Assembly: GCA_964391595.1 (NCBI GenBank) | Contig: CAYMMM010000001.1 | Coordinates: 34,256 to 98,255 of the forward strand | Direction: 5' to 3' | DNA length: 64,000 bases | From: JADZGC01 sp964391595 | Lineage (GTDB): Bacteria > Patescibacteriota > Saccharimonadia > CAILAD01 > GCA-016700035 | Part shown: positions 49,214-57,842 of the stretch, piece after piece | Layout: each line of letters opens with the position of its first letter | Position numbering within the stretch: position 1 is the first letter of the stretch | The notes under the pieces: model-generated | What the model saw: the letters and a program-made list of their open reading frames with translations, nothing else | Told to the model about the DNA's origin: nothing | The model's database searches: none | Position numbers and translations under genes: made by a program

Positions 49214-51325
49214 TTATTCGGCTGCAGCTGCAGCTTTTGGATTCTTACCGATGAGTGTCTCTGCAATGTTGCGTGGCACTTCAGCGTAATGATCGAATTC
49301 CATTGCGTAGTTCGCGCGACCCTGTGTCATCGATCGCAAGGTAGTTGCGTAGCCAAACATTTCGGAAAGTGGTACAAATGCGTCGATAATTTTTGCACCA
49401 GCGCGATCGCTCATCTGCTCAATTCTCCCACGCTTGGAGTTGACATCGCCCACCACGTCACCCATGAATTCTTCTGGAGTGGTGACTTCAACCTTCATGA
49501 CTGGCTCGAGGATTACTGGATCAGCCTTACGCACACCTTCTTGAAGCGCCATGGAGCCTGCAATCTTGAAAGCCATTTCTGAAGAGTCAACTTCGTGATA
49601 CGAGCCATCATAGAGCTTAGCCTTGACGTCCACTACTGGGTATCCAGCAAGCACACCATTGCCCATGGCTTCCTTGATGCCTTCGTCGACAGGTTTAATG
49701 TATTCCTTAGGAACCACACCACCTACGATTGCGTTTTCGAACTCGTACGTTGGCTTGTCGCCTTCGATATCTTCAGCGTGTACGAGCGGACTAATCTCCA
49801 GCCATACATGACCGTACTGACCACGACCACCAGACTGACGCACGAACTTGCCCTCGACCTGAACGGTCTTACGGACGGTCTCGCGATAGGCGACCTGTGG
49901 CTTACCGACATTCGCCTCAACCTTAAACTCTCGCTTCATACGATCAACCAATACTTCGAGGTGAAGCTCACCCATACCCGAGATCAGAGTCTGGCCAGCT
50001 TCATTGTCTGAGTTCACTCGGAAGGTTGGGTCTTCTTCTGCAAGACGTGAGAGAGCCATACTCATCTTCTCCTGGTCGGCCTTGGTCTTTGGCTCGACAG
50101 CAATCTGAATCACCGGCTCTGGGAAAGTGATTTGCTCGAGCAGTACTGGATGACCTTCTGCACACAGAGTGTGACCAGTCATTGTCCCTTTAAGACCCAC
50201 GGCAGCGGCAATTTCACCAGCGTACACTTCCTGCACTTCTTCGCGGTTATTGGCGTGCATACGCAAGATACGACCGATGCGCTCCTTCTCGCCAGTAGAA
50301 CTGTTGAGTACATACGAGCCGGACTTTAGCGTACCGGCATACACACGGAAGAAGCAGAGCTTACCGACAAAGGGATCCGTCGCGATCTTGAAGGCGAGGC
50401 CAACGAATGGTGCGTCATCTGCTACCGTCACGACTTCTTGCTCACCGGTCTTAGTGCTTTCGGCGAGAGGCGCATTAATATCCAGTGGGTTTGGCAGGTA
50501 GTCTACGACGATGTCGAGAAGCTTTTCAACAATCACGCCACGTCCATCACCACCAGATACGATGAAAAATTCACCGGTGAGAACGCTCTTGCGGATGCAT
50601 GACTTGATCTCATCGATCGACAGCTTTTCACCCTCGAGATACTTCTCCATAACGGCGTCATCAGCTTCGACGGCAGCTTCAATGAGATGATTTCGGTAGC
50701 GCTCGACCTTTTCTTTCATGTCTTCTGGAATCTCGATCTCAGTAAGCTCTTTGTCGGTGTAATCCTTATACTGATAGGCCTTCATCTCGATGACGTCGAC
50801 CATACCATTGATTTCTTGCTCAAAGCCGATTGGGAGGTGAATTGGGTATGCCTTCTTCGTCAGGCGTTCATGAATTGAGTCAAGACTCTTATAGAAGTCT
50901 CCACCGGTCTGATTGATCTTATTGATAAAGCAAATGCGTGGCACGCCATATTTGTCAGCCTGGCGCCACACAGTCTCTGACTGAGGCTCGACGCCCATCT
51001 TGCCGTCGAAGACTGTAACCGCACCGTCGAGTACACGGAGTGAACGCTCTACTTCTACGGTGAAGTCGATGTGTCCTGGAGTATCGATGATGTTAATGCG
51101 CTTACCATTCCAGAAACACGTGGTAGCAGCAGAGGTAATCGTGATGCCGCGCTCCTGTTCTTGCTCCATCCAGTCCATGGTCGCTTCACCTTCATGCACT
51201 TCCCCAATCTTGTGGGTCTTACCGGTGCGGTAGAGAATGCCTTCAGTGACGGTGGTCTTCCCAGCGTCGATGTGGGCAATAATGCCGATATTACGTGTGT
51301 CTTCAAGTGAATATTCGCGAGCCAT
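49214..51325 (-). CDS. fusA: Elongation factor G
   Basis: 703 residues from MAREYSLEDTRN; an in-frame codon 165 nt upstream is rejected because it would include the promoter. G1 AHIDAGKTT, G3 DTPGHIDF, G4 NKIN, and domain IV QSGGRGQYGHVW with the diphthamide-like loop region. Drives translocation and, with RRF, recycling. It is not next to rpsG: about 8 kb of accessory genes lie between. Confidence 0.98.
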   Translation of the reverse strand: MAREYSLEDTRNIGIIAHIDAGKTTVTEGILYRTGKTHKIGEVHEGEATMDWMEQEQERGITITSAATTCFWNGKRINIIDTPGHIDFTVEVERSLRVLDGAVTVFDGKMGVEPQSETVWRQADKYGVPRICFINKINQTGGDFYKSLDSIHERLTKKAYPIHLPIGFEQEINGMVDVIEMKAYQYKDYTDKELTEIEIPEDMKEKVERYRNHLIEAAVEADDAVMEKYLEGEKLSIDEIKSCIRKSVLTGEFFIVSGGDGRGVIVEKLLDIVVDYLPNPLDINAPLAESTKTGEQEVVTVADDAPFVGLAFKIATDPFVGKLCFFRVYAGTLKSGSYVLNSSTGEKERIGRILRMHANNREEVQEVYAGEIAAAVGLKGTMTGHTLCAEGHPVLLEQITFPEPVIQIAVEPKTKADQEKMSMALSRLAEEDPTFRVNSDNEAGQTLISGMGELHLEVLVDRMKREFKVEANVGKPQVAYRETVRKTVQVEGKFVRQSGGRGQYGHVWLEISPLVHAEDIEGDKPTYEFENAIVGGVVPKEYIKPVDEGIKEAMGNGVLAGYPVVDVKAKLYDGSYHEVDSSEMAFKIAGSMALQEGVRKADPVILEPVMKVEVTTPEEFMGDVVGDVNSKRGRIEQMSDRAGAKIIDAFVPLSEMFGYATTLRSMTQGRANYAMEFDHYAEVPRNIAETLIGKNPKAAAAAE

Positions 51326-51407
51326 GGTGTTCCTTACTTTATGGTCATTATTATTACTGGTATTTTTAGCGCAAACGAAAAATAGCGCTGTGCGCCAGTC
51401 GATTACA

Positions 51408-51436
51408 AGTGTAGCAACTTTCAGGTTTGAAAGCAA
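51408..51436 (-). promoter_or_regulatory. Promoter of fusA
   Basis: Minus-strand TTGCTT (51431-51436), 17-nt spacer, TACACT (51408-51413) with TGC extension. Confidence 0.5.
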
Positions 51437-51445
51437 CAAATATAA

Positions 51446-51474
51446 TTGTAATATTTGTGCCTTCATGGTATTAT
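51446..51474 (+). promoter_or_regulatory. Promoter of the 51510 gene
   Basis: TTGTAA (51446-51451), 17-nt spacer, TATTAT (51469-51474) with TGG extension; divergent from the fusA promoter, -35 boxes about 10 nt apart. Confidence 0.55.
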
Positions 51475-51509
51475 GCGTTTTTCGCACCACCTAGAGAAAG
51501 TCAGAAGCC

Positions 51510-51908
51510 ATGTCGAGCATTCGTGCCACAGTACATCTACACATTCACGTGCGCGGAAACAAGAACGGCCGTGACCACCGTCAGCTGCACTTCACCCAGA
51601 CCATGGAGTTCCCCTCAGACACTTCCCTTCTAGCACCCGGTATGACCATGCGATTCCCGAAGGGCTGGAGTGTGGATGAGATGACAATGTTGCCAGAAGA
51701 TGAGACTTCAATGCTCCACCCAATCCGCATCAGCCATCATTGGTACGAGTTACCAGGGGATGAGCCTAATACACCTCAACTCCATGTGCGATGCAGCACA
51801 GCACAGGTCAATGTCGGCAAACATCATGACTTCGAAGGCCATATTGCCCGTCTCCGTGATGTCGCACAGCAACAGCACTGGACAGAAGTACTGCAGGCAG
51901 CAGCCTGA
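51510..51908 (+). CDS. Hypothetical His-rich protein, 132 aa
   Basis: I do not recognise this protein. It is soluble with many His (VHLHIHVRGN; RISHHWYEL; VGKHHDFEGH) in beta-like alternation, which could bind metal, and ends in a short helix. It has its own promoter and a strong terminator and is divergent from fusA, like the other single-gene insertions in the str region. Confidence 0.65.
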   Translation: MSSIRATVHLHIHVRGNKNGRDHRQLHFTQTMEFPSDTSLLAPGMTMRFPKGWSVDEMTMLPEDETSMLHPIRISHHWYELPGDEPNTPQLHVRCSTAQVNVGKHHDFEGHIARLRDVAQQQHWTEVLQAAA

Positions 51909-51930
51909 CATAATCCAGCGAACCCCGCCT

Positions 51931-51961
51931 TCCCACTTGGTTAGCACCAAGTGGGGTTTTT
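51931..51961 (+). terminator. Terminator of the 51510 gene
   Basis: CCCACTTGG / CCAAGTGGG with a TTAGCA loop, followed by T-rich sequence running into the stop codon of the converging Clp gene. Confidence 0.85.
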
Positions 51962-54374
51962 ATACTTCAGGCGTCTCTAAGTCCTTCCGATCGATTACGA
52001 TGTGGGCGCCTGGCTTGATCTCACCCTTCAATACTCCTTGACTCAGGCGATCTTCTACAAAGCGCTGCAAGGCACGACGCATTGGTCGAGCCCCCATTCT
52101 CGGGTCATTTCCCTGCTCCACTACGTATTCTTTTGCGGCATCAGTTAGCTCGACGTCTATCTGTTGCGCCTCGAGACTCTTGTTGAGTGACCGGAGCATA
52201 ATACCTACCACGTCTTTGAGCTCCGCCGGCGTGAGGGGTCGGAACATCACCACTTCGTCAAAGCGGTTCAGAAGCTCCGGCTTGAAGATTTGCTCGGCAA
52301 TCATTTTATCGACCAGCTCGTCATGGAGGCTCGTGAGGTCACGCTTCTGAGCTACGGCTTGACGAATATCATCGGCCAGGGCGTTCGAGGTAAGGATGAT
52401 AATGCAGTCCTTGAAGCTCACGGGCTTGCCGGCTGTGTCTGTTAGGCGCCCTTCGTCTAATAGCTGCAGAATGAGATTCAGGATATCTGGGTGTGCTTTC
52501 TCAATCTCATCCAGAAGCACCACACTATATGGCTGCTCGCGCACTTGCTGTAAGAATGACGAACCAGAACCAGACTCTGTGGCGGCAGCGAGGAGACGAC
52601 TAGCATCGCTAGTCTGCTGGTATTCTGACATATCAAGGCGAATCATCTTGTCTTCTCCGCTGAAATATACTGCGGCAAGAGATTTCGCAAGCTCAGTCTT
52701 ACCTACGCCTGTCGGACCGAGGAAAAGAAAACTACCGATCGGGCGATTGGGGTCTTTCACACCTGAGCGTGCGCGGCGCAATGCCGATGCCACAGCGGTC
52801 ACGGCGGTCGTTTGATTGATCATACGGTCATGAATGAGCGCCTCAAGATGCAGGAGTTTCTGAGCTTCCTCTGGTGCAGCTGTGCCAGCCTTCACACCGG
52901 TCATATTTTCAATCGCGGCCTGAACCGATCGTTCAGTCACAACACCGTTCTCAGCCGAACCAAATGAAGCGCGCAACAGATCAATCGCTGCTCCAGGCTG
53001 AGTTTTGGTAGTGTTATAACGATCCGAAAGACTCGTCGCTTCCTTGAGGGCAGCCAGTGTGATAATGATTCCTTCTTGCTGTTCATAGTCAAGGGCGACA
53101 TCTTCAAGTGTCCGTATCGTCCCCGTTGGGTCAGCAGGAGGCACGACGATTTTCGTCATCTGACCCAAGAGATTTGATCGTATTTGGCTAAAACGCGTCC
53201 AGTCCTCCTCCGTAAATGCGAAGATCATCGGCAGATGTGTGTTTTGTAGAACCGGAAGTAAAATCTCTGATATATCGACTGAGCCGGCTTTTGACTCGAA
53301 AAACGCCTGGGCTTCATCGAAGAATAATACGACATTCTTCGCGCGCACAGCGTCTGCGAGCGTTTCTGCCAGGACCTTTTCAATGGGCGCCTCGGCTGTT
53401 GCTGCCGAAAGCAACGCAGTAGCTGAAAGCAGCATGACTTTACGGTATGTGAGTCGCCCCACATCGGTACGACTGAGGATCTGCTCTGCCAAGGCATATA
53501 CCAAGGTGGTCTTCCCGCTACCAATCGGACCAACAAGCGCTACTGCGGGATGTACTGGCTGATTGAGCGACTGAACCATCTGCTCAATGACCGATTCGCG
53601 GCCCAATGCGGAATACACGCCATGACCAGACTCGATCTCATCACTCATATTTTTGCCAAACCGATCAAGATAGTTTGTGTAGCCAGCAGCAAAATCACGA
53701 CCTAGGCCGCCGTAGAGATTACGCTCGTGCCCCTCAATGCGGTCATTGATGAGATGCTCTAACCAAACGAGACCTTCGTTTAAATCATCCGAGTGAATGT
53801 TTGCATTCGCTAGATACGGCGCACGGGCTTCAGTGAGCTGCACGAGTGCGACGACCAGTGTCCCTGCTGTAATTTTGTCCTGGCCAGCCTTCTGCGCCAC
53901 CACATAAGACGTGGCATAAATCTGATTGAGATCAAGGGCCTGAATCTGACTACTCACAGGATCGAGGGGTAGATGCAAATGTTGAGCAAGAAAGTTCGTC
54001 TGCCAGTGCCCTTGGATAACTTGGAGCAGGTCAGCTAAAGTTTTAGCTCGTTTAAGTGGTAATACCAGATCTGAACTGAGGAGCTCCGCGAGATTATGAG
54101 TACCACTCGCAATGGCGTCTTGGTGCGCAAATTGCAGCATCCCCCAATTCCCCCAGACTACGATCGGGATACAAATGCTAGCCGGAAGTGCTACAAAACA
54201 AGCTAACTGTATATGCCCAAGGAGTACACTTACTAAGGCGCCTAGGAGGCTTAGCGCCGCTACTATACCTAGCACGGCACGAAGCGCCACAGAATGGAGC
54301 CAGCCTGTCCCTGCTATGCGTGTAGTGCGACGCGAGTACTGGAAGCTAAACCCGGCTTGCTCTTGCGGTGTCAT
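51960..54374 (-). CDS. Membrane-anchored Clp-type AAA+ ATPase
   Basis: 804 residues from MTPQEQAGFSF (ATG overlaps the upstream stop, ATGA). Two adjacent membrane helices (about 29-75), a Clp_N-like helical region, AAA-1 with Walker A GPIGSGKTT and Walker B VVLFFDEAQAF, AAA-2 with GPTGVGKTE, VVLLDEIEKAH, sensor 1 ILTSNA and FKPELLNRFDEV, and a C-terminal D2 lid. Architecture is ClpC/ClpB-like, but I see neither a ClpB coiled-coil M domain nor an obvious ClpP-binding LGF-type loop in D2. Probably extracts or remodels proteins at the cytoplasmic membrane face. Coupled to a small membrane protein. Confidence 0.85.
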   Translation of the reverse strand: MTPQEQAGFSFQYSRRTTRIAGTGWLHSVALRAVLGIVAALSLLGALVSVLLGHIQLACFVALPASICIPIVVWGNWGMLQFAHQDAIASGTHNLAELLSSDLVLPLKRAKTLADLLQVIQGHWQTNFLAQHLHLPLDPVSSQIQALDLNQIYATSYVVAQKAGQDKITAGTLVVALVQLTEARAPYLANANIHSDDLNEGLVWLEHLINDRIEGHERNLYGGLGRDFAAGYTNYLDRFGKNMSDEIESGHGVYSALGRESVIEQMVQSLNQPVHPAVALVGPIGSGKTTLVYALAEQILSRTDVGRLTYRKVMLLSATALLSAATAEAPIEKVLAETLADAVRAKNVVLFFDEAQAFFESKAGSVDISEILLPVLQNTHLPMIFAFTEEDWTRFSQIRSNLLGQMTKIVVPPADPTGTIRTLEDVALDYEQQEGIIITLAALKEATSLSDRYNTTKTQPGAAIDLLRASFGSAENGVVTERSVQAAIENMTGVKAGTAAPEEAQKLLHLEALIHDRMINQTTAVTAVASALRRARSGVKDPNRPIGSFLFLGPTGVGKTELAKSLAAVYFSGEDKMIRLDMSEYQQTSDASRLLAAATESGSGSSFLQQVREQPYSVVLLDEIEKAHPDILNLILQLLDEGRLTDTAGKPVSFKDCIIILTSNALADDIRQAVAQKRDLTSLHDELVDKMIAEQIFKPELLNRFDEVVMFRPLTPAELKDVVGIMLRSLNKSLEAQQIDVELTDAAKEYVVEQGNDPRMGARPMRRALQRFVEDRLSQGVLKGEIKPGAHIVIDRKDLETPEV

Positions 54375-54733
54375 ACCGATACTCCAATGATAAGCAATAT
54401 AACTGATGAAATCGGGATAATCGGCCAGACTAAAAAGATGACAAGCCCCGCAACACCAATGCCTACGCTCAGCGCTAGGTAGATGGAGAGAAAAATAAGG
54501 CGTATACAAAATCCTATGAAGCGCGCAACTGTATTCATGACCAGTGCTCGCAACATTTGATCGAGGCCTTGTGCTCCAGTCACGCGGTCTTCTTTCCAGG
54601 GTTGAAAAAGAGTGCGAAGCATTTGTCTTACAGAGAAAACATTATACAGGCGTATCAGCCATCTTCGTGTCACCTCGAGGACGTGCAGCCATGCCCAGCT
54701 ATACCACCAGGTGATGGCGTCGAATAATATCAT
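54371..54733 (-). CDS. Small membrane protein coupled to the Clp ATPase
   Basis: 120 residues: an aromatic N-terminal helix (WWYSWAWLHVLEVTRRWLIR), a basic loop (RTLFQPWKEDRV, reminiscent of lipid-interface motifs) and two C-terminal hydrophobic helices (about 70-118). Unknown family. Its stop overlaps the ATG of the membrane-anchored Clp ATPase, so it is likely a partner or adaptor in the membrane (inference). Confidence 0.65.
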   Translation of the reverse strand: MILFDAITWWYSWAWLHVLEVTRRWLIRLYNVFSVRQMLRTLFQPWKEDRVTGAQGLDQMLRALVMNTVARFIGFCIRLIFLSIYLALSVGIGVAGLVIFLVWPIIPISSVILLIIGVSV

Positions 54734-54786
54734 ACCCTCATGGTACCAAACTCCTTATGGTTTCAGCAAAGAGGAGCGTGCCTCAG

Positions 54787-54815
54787 TTGACAGATCAGCG
54801 AAATCCCTATAGTAT
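54787..54815 (+). promoter_or_regulatory. Promoter of the 54864 gene
   Basis: TTGACA (54787-54792), 17-nt spacer, TAGTAT (54810-54815). Confidence 0.65.
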
Positions 54816-54863
54816 TCACGCCGTTACACGTTTTCGTACCTTCGCTACAGAAAAGAGGTCGAC

Positions 54864-55598
54864 ATGACAAAGTCGAGACCCACAAACGTCAACCAGCGCT
54901 TACCGCGCAATGTGCGATTGTCGCAAATGAAGGCGCTGCCATCTGGCACTGCAAATTTCATCCGCGATATTGCCACACACGACCCCAAATGCCGCGTGCT
55001 CGTCAGTATGGCCAAGCAGACCACGGATGCGCGCGGCAAAATGCGCTTCCGTATCAAGGGATTTGTCGGTGAATCTTTCACTACCAGACTCGCAATGCGC
55101 TGTGAAGGTTTCGAGCACAGTGTTGTCATCGTGTCTGAAAATTCAGTTGCGCACAAACACATGGTGACTTTCCTGCGCGGCAATAGTGCCCTTGAGTATG
55201 ACGCCACGCATGGCCAGATGCCTGAGCCGATGAAATGCACGCGATGCAAAGTTGGAATTCGCGGCAAATTAAGCGAAGACCTGATGACCACCACTGGTCG
55301 AACACGCGTCGCTCATAAGGGCGAGAAGCTATGCAATAGCTGCAAGGCAAGCTTGATTGAGGAAGCAGATAAGGTAGAGTCGCTACTAGCAAGCCAAGAG
55401 GGCACTAAGAGGGGTATCGAGGCGCCAGATCCCGTTTCGGCGCCTGGTAGGCCTAAAGACTCTACCCACGATCGTGATCTGGGTGTGCTTAGAACGGCGC
55501 TAGACGTGCCCCATGAATCATGGGTTGAGAGATCTCTTGAGACTTCAAGAAAAAACGCAGGGCGACGTCACCGTTTTCGCTGGCTACGCCGACGCTAA
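54864..55598 (+). CDS. Hypothetical Cys-pair (zinc ribbon-like) protein
   Basis: 244 residues. The N-terminal half is basic and alpha/beta (GKMRFRIKGFVGESFTTRL), then KCTRCKVGIRG and KLCNSCKASL form two CxxC knuckles 40-50 residues apart, and the C-terminus is an Arg-rich tail (RKNAGRRHRFRWLRRR). Nucleic-acid binding is plausible. AGAGG precedes the ATG. Its LCN-x-C second knuckle is shared with the 58661 gene. Not recognised otherwise. Confidence 0.6.
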   Translation: MTKSRPTNVNQRLPRNVRLSQMKALPSGTANFIRDIATHDPKCRVLVSMAKQTTDARGKMRFRIKGFVGESFTTRLAMRCEGFEHSVVIVSENSVAHKHMVTFLRGNSALEYDATHGQMPEPMKCTRCKVGIRGKLSEDLMTTTGRTRVAHKGEKLCNSCKASLIEEADKVESLLASQEGTKRGIEAPDPVSAPGRPKDSTHDRDLGVLRTALDVPHESWVERSLETSRKNAGRRHRFRWLRRR

Positions 55599-55614
55599 AG
55601 CCTGTCACTCCTTT

Positions 55615-55636
55615 GCCCCGAGAATATTCTCGGGGC
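55615..55636. terminator. Perfect 22-bp palindrome between converging genes
   Basis: An 11-bp-arm palindrome (GCCCCGAGAAT and its complement) between the 54864 gene and the converging ABC-F gene. U-runs are poor, so its terminator role is likely but not certain. Confidence 0.55.
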
Positions 55637-55645
55637 ATTCCTGTA

Positions 55646-57292
55646 TTAGATTTGAATGATTTCCCCGCCGACGGCTTGCGCGAAATAGCTATCGTGGGAG
55701 ATGTACAACACCGCGCCAGAGTATTTCTTGAGTGCTGTCTCAAGCTCCTCAATCGAAGGCAGATCAAGGTGATTCGTTGGCTCATCGAGTATCAGTAAGT
55801 TTGGTCGGTGCGCGAGCATAGCGATCAGTTGCACGCGCGCCTTTTGCCCGCCCGAGAGCTGACGGATCGGCACTTCGCTATCACTGCGCTCAAACAGGTA
55901 CTCAATCAGCGTTTGTGTAATCACTTCATGATTGACTGCCTGTCCGCTAGAACGATATATCTCAGCTATTGCTTGCCCTAGCGTCATATCAAGATACGCC
56001 GAATCAATCTCCTGTTCGTATCGACCGATCACAAGCTGCGGTGAGCAATCAATCAGCCCACCAAAAATCGTACTCGTAAGCTTCAGCCCACTTGCGGTAG
56101 CACACGTCGCTTCGACAAATGTGGTCTTACCAGCACCATTGCGCCCCACTATCTGCACACGCTCACCTGCCCGCACACTGAAGCTCACATCCGAAAACAA
56201 TGGCATATTATACCCAAGCGAAAGTGACTCTACAGCAATGAGCTGCTGGGCGTGCCCGTCGACCTGTAAGTCTTTGTCTTTGATGCGTATATTCTTAGCT
56301 TTGTACTTCTGGTATTGCTCTGCCTGACCACGCTTGAGTTGGGCACTTGAGGTTTGATCGATCCAAATCGTCGGCTTCACAAGCTGTGAATCTAACTCTT
56401 CGATTTCTTTCTGCAAACGACGCACCAATGGCACAAAAGGGTTCGGCGACTGCTTAGAGCGCAGTTTCTTCAGCTCAGCAAGCTTCAGTGCTTCACGTCG
56501 ATTCTCGAGCGTCTTAAGTGTCACTTCATACTGGTGCATGGCAGAGACATTTGAGGTCGCATTCTGCTTCAAATACTCCTGATAAGCACCAGGAAAAGAG
56601 TGCAGCTGACGGTCTTTGAGCTCGACGATGCGGTCGACAGCCGACAGCACATCTCGATCGTGCGAAATGACCAAGACTCCAGATTGAGTATTCTTGAGCC
56701 ACTCAACAAAGACACCCTTCGCCACATAGTCCATGTGATTCGTGGGCTCGTCGAGTATGAGCAAATCGGCATTTGAATACTCCACCTGTACGAGCTGCGC
56801 AAAGCGCTTCTGGCCACCGGATAGTTTCGAAAAGTCGTTGTCAATTTGCGCATCGCTCAGCTGATATGCGCGGAGAGACTCGCGTACCTGCTCGACCACG
56901 TGATAATACCCGTATTGACTATAGCGTTCGAGGGCGTCTGAGTATTCTGAAATCTTTTCTAGGTCTTCACCCATAGTGTCAGGATACTCATCGATAATCT
57001 GAGTAAGCTGACGATAATCACGCAGGCCATCGAGGACATAGTCTAAGACCGACACCCCAGGCCGGGCAGCCTGCTCTTGATCAGTAGTGATCATAACGAG
57101 ATTTGGGCGGCGCTCAATTGTGCCTATAAAATCAGGATCCGCACCATCAATAATACGCAGTAATGTCGTTTTTCCGACACCATTACGACCAATGAAGCCA
57201 ACTTTTTCATTTTCCTGCAGCTTGAGCTCTGTATTTTTGATGAGGAGCTTCGGTCCAGCCGTTTTCTCCTCGATGTGTGCAGTAATAAGCAT
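55646..57292 (-). CDS. ABC-F family ATPase
   Basis: 548 residues, no membrane part. Two ABC domains: Walker A GRNGVGKTT and GRNGAGKTT, signatures LSGGQKRF and LSGGQKAR, Walker B LLILDEPTNHMD and LLILDEPTNHLD, joined by a charged linker (about 230-330). ABC-F proteins bind the ribosomal E site and either resolve stalled ribosomes or protect against antibiotics; sequence alone does not decide which. Location among ribosomal genes fits a translation role. Confidence 0.92.
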   Translation of the reverse strand: MLITAHIEEKTAGPKLLIKNTELKLQENEKVGFIGRNGVGKTTLLRIIDGADPDFIGTIERRPNLVMITTDQEQAARPGVSVLDYVLDGLRDYRQLTQIIDEYPDTMGEDLEKISEYSDALERYSQYGYYHVVEQVRESLRAYQLSDAQIDNDFSKLSGGQKRFAQLVQVEYSNADLLILDEPTNHMDYVAKGVFVEWLKNTQSGVLVISHDRDVLSAVDRIVELKDRQLHSFPGAYQEYLKQNATSNVSAMHQYEVTLKTLENRREALKLAELKKLRSKQSPNPFVPLVRRLQKEIEELDSQLVKPTIWIDQTSSAQLKRGQAEQYQKYKAKNIRIKDKDLQVDGHAQQLIAVESLSLGYNMPLFSDVSFSVRAGERVQIVGRNGAGKTTFVEATCATASGLKLTSTIFGGLIDCSPQLVIGRYEQEIDSAYLDMTLGQAIAEIYRSSGQAVNHEVITQTLIEYLFERSDSEVPIRQLSGGQKARVQLIAMLAHRPNLLILDEPTNHLDLPSIEELETALKKYSGAVLYISHDSYFAQAVGGEIIQI

Positions 57293-57327
57293 GCACTCGA
57301 GTGTAGCGCGTATATCCTATCTGGTCA

Positions 57328-57369
57328 ATAAAAGAAGATGCCCCAGACTCTCGCAAGAGTCTGGGGCAT
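57328..57369 (-). terminator. Strong terminator of the 57401 gene
   Basis: 14-bp perfect stem (57338-57351 with 57356-57369) and CGCA loop; on the minus strand it is followed by CTTCTTTT. Confidence 0.8.
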
Positions 57370-57400
57370 GCTGGTGGAAATGCCTGTGCGGCGTGGCGAG

Positions 57401-57754
57401 CTAGCCCGCTGCGGTCAGGAGTTGACGCGAGGCTTCTGCTTCCGCAGAGAGCAGCTTCGCACGCTCGCCAGCGGCGGCGCGAGCAGCTTCACGTCGGTAG
57501 TCGGTACCAGATGTGGGCTCGCCGTGCGGCTCACGGGCATCGGAGTAGCACGCGTAGTGGAAATGCTCGACACGCTTCCACTTGCCCTTGACGTAGACAT
57601 TGCAGATGACCTGCTTGCCACGGTTCTTGGCCTGGAATTTGACGCGCTCACCGCAATGTGCGCAGTTGACGCTACTGCCAGCGTCGATGTCTCGCACCAC
57701 AGCACGAGAAACACGTTGCTGGCGAGGCATCTGGGAAATCGATTGCGTAGGCAT
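57401..57754 (-). CDS. Actinobacterial-type Cys/His protein, 117 aa
   Basis: 117 residues, ATG with AAGGAG 7 nt upstream. After QMPRQQRVSRAVVRDIDAGS come NCAHCGERVKFQAKNRGKQV and HFHYACYSD, which can form one zinc site (CxxC ... HxxxC), then an Ala/Arg/Glu-rich helix. The block reads very like a conserved hypothetical family I know from Actinobacteria. The gene is GC-richer than its surroundings and has its own promoter and terminator. Function unknown; acquisition from an actinobacterial host is a reasonable inference. Confidence 0.68.
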   Translation of the reverse strand: MPTQSISQMPRQQRVSRAVVRDIDAGSSVNCAHCGERVKFQAKNRGKQVICNVYVKGKWKRVEHFHYACYSDAREPHGEPTSGTDYRREAARAAAGERAKLLSAEAEASRQLLTAAG

Positions 57755-57810
57755 GAAGGTACTCCTTGTTGGGGAATGATTGAAAACGTCGCGAACAACG
57801 TAATGAGTTA

Positions 57811-57838
57811 ACTATACTAGATTTGATGTATTTGTCAA
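57811..57838 (-). promoter_or_regulatory. Promoter of the 57401 gene
   Basis: Minus-strand TTGACA (57833-57838), 16-nt spacer, TATAGT (57811-57816). Confidence 0.65.
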
Positions 57839-57842
57839 TACC

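Noticed and set aside
51326..51490. 55-codon extension of fusA
   Set aside because: EF-G proteins begin at MAREYSLEDTRN-like sequence, and the extension covers the promoter region.
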